In this document: piece after piece, positions 27,747 to 36,977 of the stretch | Position numbering within the stretch: the stretch's first letter is position 1 | How the letters are laid out: every line of letters starts with the position of its first letter | Source of the DNA: DATFVJ01 sp963820395 | GTDB lineage: Bacteria > Actinomycetota > Actinomycetes > Streptosporangiales > Streptosporangiaceae | Assembly (NCBI GenBank): GCA_963820395.1 | Contig: CAWGAE010000015.1 | Coordinates: 558,001 to 622,000 of the forward strand | DNA: 64,000 nt | Reading direction: 5' to 3' | The notes under the pieces: generated by a model | What the model was told of the DNA's origin: nothing | Databases searched by the model: none | Seen by the model: the letters and a program-made list of their open reading frames with translations, nothing else | Translations under genes and position numbers: made by a program

Positions 27747-28976
27747 ATGCTGCTGGTGGGAGATGACTGGGCCGAGGATGATCATGCCGTTGAGCTGATG
27801 GACTCCTCGGGCCGGGTGTTGGCCAGGGCCCGGCTGCCCGAGGGCGCGGCGGGGATGGCCCGGCTGCACGCGATGATCGGCGAGCATCTCGGCGCCGACG
27901 GCGAGGCGGAGGAAATACGGGTCGGGATCGAGACCGACCGGGGCCTGTGGGTGGCAGCGCTGGTCGCGGCCGGGTACACGGTGTATGGGATCAACCCGCT
28001 GCAGGTGGCCCGCTACCGGGAGCGGCACGCCGTGTCCGGAGCCAAGAGCGATACCGCCGACTCGCACACCCTGGCGGACATGGTGCGCACCGACTCTCAC
28101 CAGCTGCGCCCGGTGGCGGGGGACAGCGCGGCGGCGCAGGCGGTCAAGGTGGTGGCCCGCACCCACAAGACGCTGATCTGGGAGCGGACCCGGCATGTGC
28201 AGCGGCTGCGTCACCAGTTGCGCGACTACTTCCCCGCCGCGCTGGAGGCCTTCGAGGACCTGACCGCCGCCGACACCCTCGAGCTGCTGGTCAGGGCTCC
28301 CGACCCGGCCGCGGCGGCCAGGCTCACCACAGCGCAGCTCAGCGCAGCGCTCAAGCGCGCCCACCGCCGCGACATCGCCGGCAAGACCGCCGCCATCCGG
28401 GCCGCGCTGGGCTCGAAGCAGCTGGCCCAGCCACCGGCGGTCACCGCCGCCTGCGCTGCGGCGGTGCGGGCGCTGGCCACGGTCATCACCACCCTCAACG
28501 AGCAGATCACGGTCATGGAGGGTCAGGTGCGGGCGCATTTCAGTCAGCACCCAGACGCTGAGATCATCTCGTCCCAGCCCGGTCTGGGGCCAATCCTGGG
28601 CGCCCGGGTGCTCGCAGAATTCGGCGACGACCCGCACCGCTACGCCAGCTCGAAGGCCCGCAAGAACTACGCGGCCACCAGCCCCATCACCCGCCAGTCG
28701 GGGAAGAGGAAGACCGTCATGGCGCGCTACGTGCACAACGACCGGCTCCGCGACGCCCTTGACGGCCAGGCCTTCGCCGCCCTGACAGCATCCGCCGGAG
28801 CCCGCGCCTACTACGACCGGCAGCGCGCCCGCGGCCTCAGCCACCGCCCCGCGCTCCGCCAGCTCGCCAACCGGCTCGTTGGGATCCTGCACGGCTGCCT
28901 GAAGACCCGCATGCTCTACGACGAGGCGACAGCCTGGCCGCAGTACGCCAGCCAGGAAATCAAGACTGCTGCTTGA
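27747..28976 (+). CDS. IS110-family transposase (DEDD)
   Basis: 409 residues; ATG with GGGAGAGG upstream. The N-terminal RuvC-like domain shows LLVGDDWAEDDHAVELMD (first Asp), GIETDRGLWVAAL (Glu), and SGAKSDTADSHTLADMVR (the Asp pair). The C-terminal Tnp domain has ISSQPGLGPILGARVLAEFG and the Ser-containing NYAATSPITRQSG. The full length suggests an active element. Nine-base sequences TGTCAAGCA (27117) and TGCTTGACA (28971) are inverted near both sides, but IS110 ends cannot be fixed from one copy. Confidence 0.9.
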   Translation: MLLVGDDWAEDDHAVELMDSSGRVLARARLPEGAAGMARLHAMIGEHLGADGEAEEIRVGIETDRGLWVAALVAAGYTVYGINPLQVARYRERHAVSGAKSDTADSHTLADMVRTDSHQLRPVAGDSAAAQAVKVVARTHKTLIWERTRHVQRLRHQLRDYFPAALEAFEDLTAADTLELLVRAPDPAAAARLTTAQLSAALKRAHRRDIAGKTAAIRAALGSKQLAQPPAVTAACAAAVRALATVITTLNEQITVMEGQVRAHFSQHPDAEIISSQPGLGPILGARVLAEFGDDPHRYASSKARKNYAATSPITRQSGKRKTVMARYVHNDRLRDALDGQAFAALTASAGARAYYDRQRARGLSHRPALRQLANRLVGILHGCLKTRMLYDEATAWPQYASQEIKTAA

Positions 28977-28979
28977 CAT

Positions 28980-29842
28980 TCAAGCTCCTGGGATGTCTCC
29001 CGGCGTTCCGATCCTGAAGCCGGACAAGATCACAATCAAGGCCGTCCGTGACCGCAGGGCAACCGCTGACCGGCAACGTGCGTGGCGAACGTACACGCGA
29101 GGACGACCTTGACTCTGATCTTGCGCCGGTTTCTTTTCGCGCCTATCGGAAGGATGGCCAAGTCCGGACCCAGACCTCCGGAAGTCCCTGTGCGAAATGG
29201 GCGGGCGTTGCATAGCGTTGTTGATCTTCCATCGGGAGGAAGTTTCCCGCTATGGCACACAGCAGAAAATTCTTCATCATGGAGCACCTATGGATGAAGA
29301 ATCTTGATGTTACTCATCGGTAGATGATTCGGAGATTTAACAAGCTTCCGCAGAGGCCTCGATCGCGTTCCCGCAGGTACTGGCCTTGCGCATCACGAAA
29401 CTTCCGGAGTTCTGGGACCCTGAATCCGTACAGCACGTAAGTACAGCAACCCCACCGGGCGCGGCCGACCCGGACCGGCAGCCAGTCGCCGCTGACCTGC
29501 GCAAATAGCCACCACCGACCCCCCTTGCTGCTAGTTTGCATCGAAGAGCAAGCCTTGAGTAGCTGACAACGGCAGGACGCCCAGGGGATCCGGCCGAACT
29601 CTCAGGCAGCCAACTGGTTGGAGCGAGGAACATTATTGCAACGCTCCACCCGCGTCGGTCGGGCGACGTACCAGCGCAGGACCTATTGGCCGGTTAGCGG
29701 GTTGTAGCTGCAAGCGGTTTCAAAGCACTGCTTGATCACAAGGGGTGAAGGCAATCGGGCTATTCGGGAGAGCGGGATCTTCCCGGAGGTACCGATGTCT
29801 TCCTGTCGGTGATCTTCTTTGCTGAGATTCTCGGCGGACCCG
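28980..29842. other. Intergenic region between IS110 and IS30 genes
   Basis: No convincing gene. Positions 29340-29545 resemble 38540-38735 (see the TGCTGTAC repeats). The left end of the IS30 element must lie towards the right side, but I could not match its inverted repeat. Confidence 0.4.
29410..29445 (-). repeat. Paired TGCTGTAC motif, copy A
   Basis: On the minus strand TGCTGTAC-TTACG-TGCTGTAC, a 13-bp direct repeat. An equivalent pair lies near 38620-38650 with about 150 bases of looser similarity around both. The two flank the cargo of element 1. They could be recombinase arm sites or part of an unknown short gene (both read Cys-Cys-Thr-x-Val-Leu-Tyr-Gly-Phe). Confidence 0.4.
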
Positions 29843-30862
29843 ATGATTGTGGAGGGGTCCGTGGGGGAACAGCGTCGGCCGTTGACGCTTGAAGATCGTG
29901 AGGAGATATCGCGCTGTCTGGCGGTCCGCCTGACGAACAAGGAGATTGCGGCCCATATCGAGCGTAACGAGTCGGTGGTATGCCGGGAGATCTCCCGTAA
30001 TGGCGGCCGGGAGAAGTACCGGGCGCACCGGGCGCAGTGGCGGGCGGAAAAGGAGCGATGCCGCCCAAAAGCCAGGAAGATGGACGCTGATCCGGTGCTG
30101 CGCTGCCATGTGGTGTCCGGTTTGCGCAGCGGCTTCTCCCCGGATCAGGTGGCGGGCCGGTTGAAGTACGACCGGGCCTGCGGGCAGGCTGGGGAGGTGG
30201 TGTCGCACGAGGCGATTTACACCTGGATATACGCGTTGCCGAAGGGCGAGCTGTCCCGCCTGGGCGTCGAGCTGCGTTCCGGCCGTGAGCAGCGCAAGCC
30301 GCGCGGGCGGGCAAAGACGCCTGGCGCCCGGATTGTGGGGATGCGCTCGATCGAGGACCGTCCCGGCGAGGTCGCCGATCGCCAGGTGCCCGGGCATTGG
30401 GAGGGTGATCTCATTGTGGGGAAGAACGGGGCAACGGCGGCCGGGACCCTGGTCGAGCGCACGAGCCGGTTCACCGCGATCGTCCCGCTTCCGTTCGGCC
30501 GCACCGCCGACCGGGTGCGCTCGGCGCTGATCGATCAGGTCACGGATCTGCCCGCGCAGCTGGTGAAGTCGATCACCTGGGATCAGGGGTCAGAGATGGC
30601 CGATCATGCCGCCTTCTCCCTCGCCACCAAGATCGATGTCTATTTCGCCCACCCGCATTCACCGTGGGAACGGGGCACGAACGAGAACACGAACGGGCTC
30701 ATCCGAGAATACATCCCGAAAGGGACGCCGGTCCCTTCCGATCCTGGGTTCTTGAATTCCGTGTCTCACTCACTAAACATCCGCCCGAGGCGTATACTTG
30801 GCTACAGAACGCCAGCCGAAGTGTTCGTCGAGATGCTTAGCGAATTTGCTTCCACCGGTTGA
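29843..30862 (+). CDS. IS30-family transposase
   Basis: About 339 residues from the ATG at 29843; a GTG at 29861 has a better ribosome site (GGAGGGG). The N-terminal HTH is LTLEDREEISRCLAVRLTNKE ... RNESVVCREISRNGG. The DDE core has HWEGDLIVGKNG, SITWDQGSEMADH and SPWERGTNENTNGLIRE. It is complete. Its stop region overlaps the 3' end of the convergent lipoprotein gene by 26 bases, so the element inserted right at that gene's end. Confidence 0.9.
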   Translation: MIVEGSVGEQRRPLTLEDREEISRCLAVRLTNKEIAAHIERNESVVCREISRNGGREKYRAHRAQWRAEKERCRPKARKMDADPVLRCHVVSGLRSGFSPDQVAGRLKYDRACGQAGEVVSHEAIYTWIYALPKGELSRLGVELRSGREQRKPRGRAKTPGARIVGMRSIEDRPGEVADRQVPGHWEGDLIVGKNGATAAGTLVERTSRFTAIVPLPFGRTADRVRSALIDQVTDLPAQLVKSITWDQGSEMADHAAFSLATKIDVYFAHPHSPWERGTNENTNGLIREYIPKGTPVPSDPGFLNSVSHSLNIRPRRILGYRTPAEVFVEMLSEFASTG

Positions 30863-31712
30863 CACCGCCCTGGTCATAGGCGTTACCCTGGTCATCGATC
30901 GTCACCTTGGCCGTGCCGTTGACAGCACTGATCGTCAGTTCCTTCTTCAGCGGCGGGATGACCTCATACTTCCAGCCGGACGGCAGTGAGAGCGTGCTGC
31001 CCAGCGTATTCAAAGACTGAATGGTCTCGTTGGGGTTCACCTGCTGCGAGGCGGCCTGCATGACGTAGACGTTGTTGTTGGGGTCAACCAGAACGTAGAC
31101 TGACTTGCCTGCGTCGAAGCCCATGACCGAGTTACGCGTAATGTTGTTGGTGTGGTAGGCGTTAGCGGTAACCCCCAGCTTCTGGACGCCCGGCGGGTAG
31201 TTCGGGTACGCGAACCAGCGCGCGTTCAAGCCGTTGAAATTCAGCTCCGGCCCTACAGGCAACTTGATCCAGTCGTTGACCCAGAAACGGGGGCCGTTCT
31301 TGAAGCCGTTCGGCACGGAATAGTCTAGCGCCACTGTACCTTCGGAGAAGCTATTCCACAGAAGCGCCGGAGCGGAGTCATTGGGATTCGCCTGGTTGTT
31401 CAACCCAGTCGTGTTGTACATGGACGCCCCGGTTTGGTCGCACAGGAGGCTGACCTCGCCGTAACGAATGCCGCGGAGGTTTGTCAGCTGCATAGTCTTG
31501 GCGGTGTCCCCGTCATGCAGGTGTACGGCACAGCCCGGATACTTCTCGGCCAGCGCCTTGTTCTCCGACGACGTAGCTGACGCTGACGAGGTCGTTGTCG
31601 GCGTTGAGGATGACGAGCTGCTGGGGGATGACGAGGTGCATGCCGCAGTCACCATTGCGATGAGCAGTAGCACGCCCGTCACGGACAGCCATCCTTTCGC
31701 GTGCGTAGGCAT
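30837..31712 (-). CDS. Lipoprotein of unrecognised family
   Basis: 291 residues from ATG 31712 (AGAAGGGA upstream). The signal peptide WLSVTGVLLLIAMVTAAC ends in a lipobox Cys, followed by a Ser/Thr linker. The mature part (YPGCAVHLHD ... FNGLNARWFAYPNYPPG ... NNNVYVMQAASQQVNPNETI) is clearly related along its whole length to the cytoplasmic-looking protein at 32322. The last residues are encoded next to the IS30 end but the length matches the paralog, so the protein is complete. A DosR-like box lies 280 bases upstream. Function unknown. Confidence 0.75.
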   Translation of the reverse strand: MPTHAKGWLSVTGVLLLIAMVTAACTSSSPSSSSSSTPTTTSSASATSSENKALAEKYPGCAVHLHDGDTAKTMQLTNLRGIRYGEVSLLCDQTGASMYNTTGLNNQANPNDSAPALLWNSFSEGTVALDYSVPNGFKNGPRFWVNDWIKLPVGPELNFNGLNARWFAYPNYPPGVQKLGVTANAYHTNNITRNSVMGFDAGKSVYVLVDPNNNVYVMQAASQQVNPNETIQSLNTLGSTLSLPSGWKYEVIPPLKKELTISAVNGTAKVTIDDQGNAYDQGGVNRWKQIR

Positions 31713-32321
31713 GTTCACTGTCCCTTCTCTAGAGTCCGCTGTGAATTCTCCTCCGGGTGTCAGACGGCGAGGGCGGCCATGGCCTTCCGCGTGGCGCTCT
31801 CCGGCGCCGGTGGCTGGCGTGGATGTTGCCGATGTCATGGTGGCCCCCTTTGCCAGAATCGCCCGGCCCCATGCCGCCTGTGTATAAACCTCCTTCCGTG
31901 TCGGCTCGCCCCGCGCGGGCAGCCGTGCGGCAAACACGGGTCGTGGGCCCGCAGCCTGGCTGTCACGCTCACCCGGTAGCAACATTCGTAGTTAGGGCCA
32001 TAGGTCCTGACAACTGGGAGCCGATCAGCAGGGCGCCCGCCCGGCAGTACGCGCGGATCGCCCCTGCAGACCTGTTGAGTCCCTGATCGCCGCGCGAGCT
32101 CTGCCGCTACGAGTGGATCACCGCGTGCAGCATCAGAGTGCAGCAATCAGGCCGCACCCCGCCGATCGCACGCGACTGTTAGAGTCGTCACCGACAGCGC
32201 GAAGATCTTCAGCGATCCGGCGGCCACGAGTTACGGATCAGAAGGTTAGGGTTCGAGTCTCCGATCGCCCGAAAGCGCGTGCTGTCGGGGCCGGTTGCCG
32301 GTCGCCGGTCATTGACGCAGC
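31713..32321. other. Intergenic region with a DosR-like box
   Basis: 600 bases without a supportable gene. Holds the box at 31992-32011 and presumably the lipoprotein promoter. Confidence 0.4.
31992..32011. promoter_or_regulatory. DosR-like palindrome 1
   Basis: On the minus strand GTCAGGACCTATGGCCCTAA. It resembles the dormancy-regulator DosR/DevR box (GGGACTTTNGGCCCT type). It is 19/20 identical to the box at 34757. Confidence 0.45.
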
Positions 32322-33032
32322 TCATGGCTTGTAGTTGCTGTACGCGCCTCCGACCCGGTCGTAGGTGTTCCCGAGCTCGTCCTGGGTGATCAGGGCAGCG
32401 CCGCTGTCCGTTGTGAGAACCAAGTCTTGCTCGAGCACCACGGCCCGGAACTTCCAACCCGGCGCTGGATTCAGGCGGCCGCCGAGGTCCTTGAGGCTCT
32501 CGTAGGTCTGGTTAGGATCCACCATGAGGCTGGCGGACTTCATGCCCCACGTGTTGCCCTCCGGGTCATCGAGGAGGAAAGCCGGCGAGCCCGTGTTGAT
32601 GCCGAACTGCGTGTCCCGCTGCACGTCTATGGGCTTGTACGCGACGCTCTTGTGCTTACGCATCTCCTTCGGCACGTCGAGCCAGGTCACCCAGCGAGCG
32701 TGCAGCCCGTTGAAGTTCCGCTCCTGCCCCACCATGACCTCGATCCAGTCGAGACACCACAGCCGGGGACCGTTCTTGAAGGCCCTGATGAGGTCGTACT
32801 CCTCCTCGATCGCATCGACGTCGACCTTGTCGAGGATCTCCTGCGGGCAGCTGTCCCCGGTTCCGCCGGGATCGTTCAGCCCGATCGTGTTGTAGACTCC
32901 GCCGACCAGGTGGTGGGTGATCGCGTGACCACCGATCAAGAAGATCTCGGTGTACCGCTGGCCGCGGACGTCCTCGAAGCGCATGAGCTTGGCGCCTTCA
33001 TCATCGGGGGGCAGCTTGGCAGACAGCTTCAT
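32322..33032 (-). CDS. Soluble paralog of the lipoprotein, unknown family
   Basis: 236 residues, ATG with AGGAGAGGAG upstream. It has no signal peptide. It shares with the lipoprotein at 30837 the order LRGIRYGE/VRGQRYTE, YNTTGLN/YNTIGLND, FKNGPRFWVNDW/FKNGPRLWCLDW, NFNGLNARW/NFNGLHARW and the closing GNTYD. One copy is therefore exported and one stays inside, which is unusual. No catalytic motif is visible. It belongs to a minus-strand group with the DUF1254 gene upstream. Confidence 0.75.
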   Translation of the reverse strand: MKLSAKLPPDDEGAKLMRFEDVRGQRYTEIFLIGGHAITHHLVGGVYNTIGLNDPGGTGDSCPQEILDKVDVDAIEEEYDLIRAFKNGPRLWCLDWIEVMVGQERNFNGLHARWVTWLDVPKEMRKHKSVAYKPIDVQRDTQFGINTGSPAFLLDDPEGNTWGMKSASLMVDPNQTYESLKDLGGRLNPAPGWKFRAVVLEQDLVLTTDSGAALITQDELGNTYDRVGGAYSNYKP

Positions 33033-33059
33033 GGCCCGTACTCCTCTCCTATCGACTCA

Positions 33060-33190
33060 CCGATGTTCGTCACCGGCGGAAGCTTGCGGGGGCCCGCCGG
33101 GCACCGCGCCCGGCGGCCAGTAGATCCGGACGGTGAGGCTGAACGGCTTGGCTCGCGGGCGCGGGATAGCTACTTCGGCTCTCCGCCCTG
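33060..33190 (-). pseudogene. DUF1214-like C-terminal fragment
   Basis: Between the two neighbouring genes, KPFSLTVRIYWPPGAVPGG and a stop resemble the last strand of DUF1254/DUF1214 proteins (LTVRxYWP). Nothing of the preceding domain is present, so it is a relic of a second such gene. Confidence 0.35.
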
Positions 33191-33229
33191 GCGGTGCGTG
33201 GCTGGCGGTCATGTGCCAGGCCTTAGCGA

Positions 33230-34564
33230 TCAGGTGACCGGGGTGATGCCCGGGCACTCCCACTTGGCCTCGATCACCGCAGGATGAGGCCGGTACATCC
33301 GCAAGATCACAAACCAGGGGTGCTCTGCTGAGGTGGGCAGCCAGTTCGGTTCGCGCATCTCACCGGGTGAGCCGGGCTGCAGGTAGATGGTCAGCCCGCC
33401 GTCTGCGTCGTGCGCCAGCCCGGCAGTGCGGTCGCCGACCGAATAGCGGTGGGCGGGGTTGGGGATCAGGTTCATGTCTTGTTCGGTGTAGGCGGCAAGC
33501 GACCAGAACGAGTCCACCGGGGGAAGGTCGCCGGCGCGGAAATGTAGTTCGTAGCGGACCTGAGGGGACAGCTTCGCCCCGTTTGCGTCGCTGAAGTTCA
33601 CCAGATAGACCGCTTCTGCCGGGTCGTTGGCGGTGATGCCAGCCAGGGACTGGTCGGCGGCGCGCTGCAGGAAGTCGTCACCGAAACGCCCTTCCTCGGC
33701 CGGTGGGTAGCGCCAGCCGTTGACCACGGTGGCCCAGTCCCCGCTGAGGAACTGCTGGCCGAGCAGCGCCATCCCGGTCGTGGCGGCGCGGGTCAGGCCT
33801 TGCTTGACCGCCTCGGGCTGGGCGTTCACGTTCAGGCCGGGCCCGATCCCGATGCTGGCGAACTGGCGAAGCACCAGCGCGTGATGGGGCGGCGGCGGGT
33901 TTTCGGCCAGCATGGCGTTGAGCGTCTTCCACGGCCCCAGCGGATCTTGTGCTGCCTCTACCGGCGCGTACACGTCGCGGCGTTCCGGCGCCTGGGCGCC
34001 GGGTTTGCCCCATTGGCTCAGCGGGGTGAGCCGGTACTGCGCCTGCAGCGCGTGCACGTTCGCCACGTCCGCGTCACCGTCGGCCAGGGTGCGCCCCAAG
34101 ACCAGGACCCACGGGGTCGGCGCCGGTCGCGCCGCCTGGACCCCAGACGGCAGTTCCCCGTGCCAGCCCGGCCCGGTGATGGCGAAATGCCCGGCCTTGC
34201 TGCCGGTGGTGCGCTGCCCGACGTAGTCGAAGTTGTCAGAGGTGAACCCCATCAGCTCGAAGGTGAAGTAACGGTCTCCCATGTCCGGGTGAGACAAGAT
34301 GACCGGCTCGCCGCCCAGATCCAGCCACGCCAGCGAATACAGCGTGTCGTTGTTCGGGCAGCCGCCGTCCCGGTAGGTCGCATCCAACAGCCGTGCGGCA
34401 TGCCAAAAATGGTTGACCGCGGCATAGGGGATGACAGCCGGGTCCCGGGCCTGGGTCACCCAGGCATGCCGAAGCTTGGCGTTGTAGATATACGGGAAGC
34501 CATAGATGAACGCCTGCATCCCGGTGGTGTAGGCGTACTCGGCCTTCCAGTCCAATTGCGACAT
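33230..34564 (-). CDS. DUF1254/DUF1214 domain protein
   Basis: 444 residues from ATG 34564; an upstream in-frame start exists but the family begins here. The N-terminal DUF1254 part has YGFPYIYNAKLRHAW and PNNDTLYSLAWLDLG; the C-terminal DUF1214 part has YELHFRAGDLPPVDSFWSLAAY and AHRYSVGDR. The family is found in many soil bacteria; its activity is not established. It precedes the two paralogs on the same strand with gaps of roughly 200 bases. A DosR-like box lies 193 bases upstream, so hypoxia or redox control is possible. Confidence 0.85.
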   Translation of the reverse strand: MSQLDWKAEYAYTTGMQAFIYGFPYIYNAKLRHAWVTQARDPAVIPYAAVNHFWHAARLLDATYRDGGCPNNDTLYSLAWLDLGGEPVILSHPDMGDRYFTFELMGFTSDNFDYVGQRTTGSKAGHFAITGPGWHGELPSGVQAARPAPTPWVLVLGRTLADGDADVANVHALQAQYRLTPLSQWGKPGAQAPERRDVYAPVEAAQDPLGPWKTLNAMLAENPPPPHHALVLRQFASIGIGPGLNVNAQPEAVKQGLTRAATTGMALLGQQFLSGDWATVVNGWRYPPAEEGRFGDDFLQRAADQSLAGITANDPAEAVYLVNFSDANGAKLSPQVRYELHFRAGDLPPVDSFWSLAAYTEQDMNLIPNPAHRYSVGDRTAGLAHDADGGLTIYLQPGSPGEMREPNWLPTSAEHPWFVILRMYRPHPAVIEAKWECPGITPVT

Positions 34565-35374
34565 GTCTGCATCCCCAATGATGGAAGCCAACGACGAACC
34601 GCTACCGGTTACACGCGACCGGCCGATCATCTAACTCACGGCTACCTTGCAGCCCCCCCTTTCGGCGTCAGCCCGCCCACAAGGGGGGCCATGCCGCAAA
34701 CGGCTGGTAGTTCCGCAGCGTGGCTTCCACACCTACCCAGCAGCAGGAGGCATTCTTTAGGGCCGTAGGTCCTGACGTCTAGGGCCAGTTGGCGGCTCCT
34801 GCCAAGCCCTCGCACCGCGAATACCCCACAAGCCCGCACTAATCGCTAGTCGCGCCGACCGGCACTGATGCTTGGAAGCAGAGGCGGACCAGCTCCAGCT
34901 TGATAACGGCAGCCGACAACAGCCGGATCGCACACAGTCTCATGTGATCACCCGGGAGCAACCGCCACGTCGGGGCCCCGCGCCAACATCAGGCCGGACC
35001 GAATGAACTGATGAGAAGGATGAGATCCATAAGTCAGGTCCACGTGACAACACCGGCCGACTGCCCCAATCGAGCTGACGAGGTTGCCGCCCACGCTGGC
35101 CGCATTTTGGCGGCACAGTGACGCCCACCGCCGCGAACTAGTGCGCATCGCCGCCTATGAGCGTGCCCGCTGCATACCCCGCGTCAGAACGGGCGATGAC
35201 GCTCCACCAGCGGAGGACGTCAGCCCGGATGGATGCAGCGGCTGCTGAGCTTCTACTCCTGGTCGGCGGATCCGGTCCGGCCGTTTTTAGGACCCTGCCC
35301 ACCCCCTGCTGGAGCGGCGCGCCATGCGGCAGCAGTCAGGGTATGGCTTTAGGGGCTCGGGCCAGGCACCAGCG
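34565..35374. other. Intergenic region with a DosR-like box
   Basis: About 800 bases. Only the palindrome at 34757 stands out. Open frames here have no recognisable content. Confidence 0.4.
34757..34776. promoter_or_regulatory. DosR-like palindrome 2
   Basis: Minus strand GTCAGGACCTACGGCCCTAA, 19/20 identical to box 1. It lies upstream of the DUF1254 gene. Confidence 0.45.
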
Positions 35375-36466
35375 CTAATCTTTGGCGCCCCCGGTGATCG
35401 CGGCGTCCACCTCGGCCCGGCGCCCGGCAAGATCCCTGTCGTATTCTTCCGCGATCTTCTCGTCCTGGCGCATCAGCGCGGCCAGATCACCCTTCGCCGC
35501 GTCGAGGACACCCATGTCGGCGTAGGCCCGCTGCACCTTGCTGCCCCACAGCCCGATGTCCCTCACGCACGGCACGACCCGGCTGAACAACAGTGACTGG
35601 TAGAGCTTGTACGTCGGTGAGTTGTCGACGTACTCCAGGCACTCGTCGAGCGGCAGGCCGAGCCTGGTGAAGACCTCGTGGCCGCGGAAGCGGTCGCGCA
35701 TGAGGTAGCAGCCCTCGACGACGAACTCCTCGCGTTCCGCCCGTTCGGCCTCGGTCAGCCCGGCGTAGTAGTCACGCAGCGCGAGGCGGCCGAACGCCAC
35801 GTGCCGTGCCTCGTCCTGCATCACGTAGGACAGCAGCTGCTTGACGAGTGGGCTGGTGGACAGGTCGCGGTAGACGCCGAACGCGGCCAGTGCCAGCCCT
35901 TCGATCAGTACCTGCATGCCGAGGTAGGGCATGTCCCAGCGGCCGTCGGTGAGCGCGCTTTCGAGCAGCCTGGCCAGATCCTGGTTGACCGGGTAGAACA
36001 TCCCGATCTTGTCCTGGATGAACCTGTTGTACAGCTCGACGTGCCGCGCCTCGTCCATGACCTGGGTGGCGGCGTAGAACTTGGAGTCCAGGTCGGGCAC
36101 CGACTCGACGATCCTGGCCGCGACGGTCAGCGCGCCCTGCTCGCCGTGCAGGAACTGGCTGAACAGCCAGGAACCGTAATGACGGCCGTACTCCTCGCGC
36201 TGCGCCTCGGTCATCTTGTCCCAGATGGGAGATCCGAACAGCAGGTTGAACTCGTCGGGAACCCCCGCCGCGTTGACCGGGTCCACCTCGGTGTCCCAGT
36301 TGATGCGCTTCTGGGCGTCCCACTGCTTGTCCTTGCCCTTCTGGTATAACGCGAGCAACCGGTCACGGCCGTCGTCGTACTCCCAGGTGAACCTGGCCGC
36401 GCCCGCGGCTGGAACATCCCAGGTGCCCGGCTCGACTGGAAGCGTGTAGCGGTCGTACGTGGTCAC
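35375..36466 (-). CDS. Ferritin-like diiron protein (AurF/R2-like)
   Basis: 363 residues from GTG 36466 with AGAAAGG upstream. Helical diiron fold: first ligand Glu in HGEQGALTVAA, EXXH in MDEARHVELYNRF, Glu in LIEGLALAAFG, and a second EXXH in QDEARHVAFGRLAL. This is the four-helix arrangement of ribonucleotide-reductase R2-like and AurF-like oxygenases. It activates O2 at two irons; the substrate is unknown. A TetR-type palindrome lies 65 bases upstream, suggesting it is induced by a ligand. It is cargo of element 1. Confidence 0.8.
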   Translation of the reverse strand: MTTYDRYTLPVEPGTWDVPAAGAARFTWEYDDGRDRLLALYQKGKDKQWDAQKRINWDTEVDPVNAAGVPDEFNLLFGSPIWDKMTEAQREEYGRHYGSWLFSQFLHGEQGALTVAARIVESVPDLDSKFYAATQVMDEARHVELYNRFIQDKIGMFYPVNQDLARLLESALTDGRWDMPYLGMQVLIEGLALAAFGVYRDLSTSPLVKQLLSYVMQDEARHVAFGRLALRDYYAGLTEAERAEREEFVVEGCYLMRDRFRGHEVFTRLGLPLDECLEYVDNSPTYKLYQSLLFSRVVPCVRDIGLWGSKVQRAYADMGVLDAAKGDLAALMRQDEKIAEEYDRDLAGRRAEVDAAITGGAKD

Positions 36467-36530
36467 GGCGGCCTTTCTGCGCGCCCTCCGACGCAGCGCC
36501 TCTTGGCACGCGGCAACGACACGACTTCGA

Positions 36531-36554
36531 TAAGTGTGAACATCGTACACTAAG
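36531..36554. promoter_or_regulatory. TetR-type operator candidate
   Basis: TAAGTGT, GAACATCGT and ACACTAAG: AGTGT and ACACT arms 9 bases apart with extended symmetry. It lies between the diiron gene and, on the plus strand at 36798, a short frame with an Arg-rich start (RRRQRASTAEER) that could be the stump of a divergent tetR. Confidence 0.4.
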
Positions 36555-36977
36555 CGTGCGCTCAGCTTCGCGATCACGATCGTCACCATTCTGTGGCCTG
36601 TCACACAGCTGGGCGGTTGGGGAACAGATGCAGCGCATGAAGATCGACGGCCGGGCGATCTTTTGCCGAAGCGGAGCTGCGCGAGGCCGTGGCGGCACGA
36701 TGACCGGACTCGTCTTCAATCCAGTAGTTGTCACCGATCGACAGCAACTTCTGCTGCATCTGGTAGCGTCGGCCTGGTTGACAGGGTGGAGGACGCAGTG
36801 AGCCCGGCAGCCGCGGCGGGAGACCGCAGACGTCGGCAGCGCGCTTCTACGGCGGAGGAGCGGACCACGCGAGGTTGGGCAGTACGAGAACCGCGGGGGG
36901 CTTGAGGCGCCCGTTCGGTCCTCGGGTCTATTGCCCGGCGCGGCTATCGCGCCTGACCTATCAGGGAGGAAAGGCTC

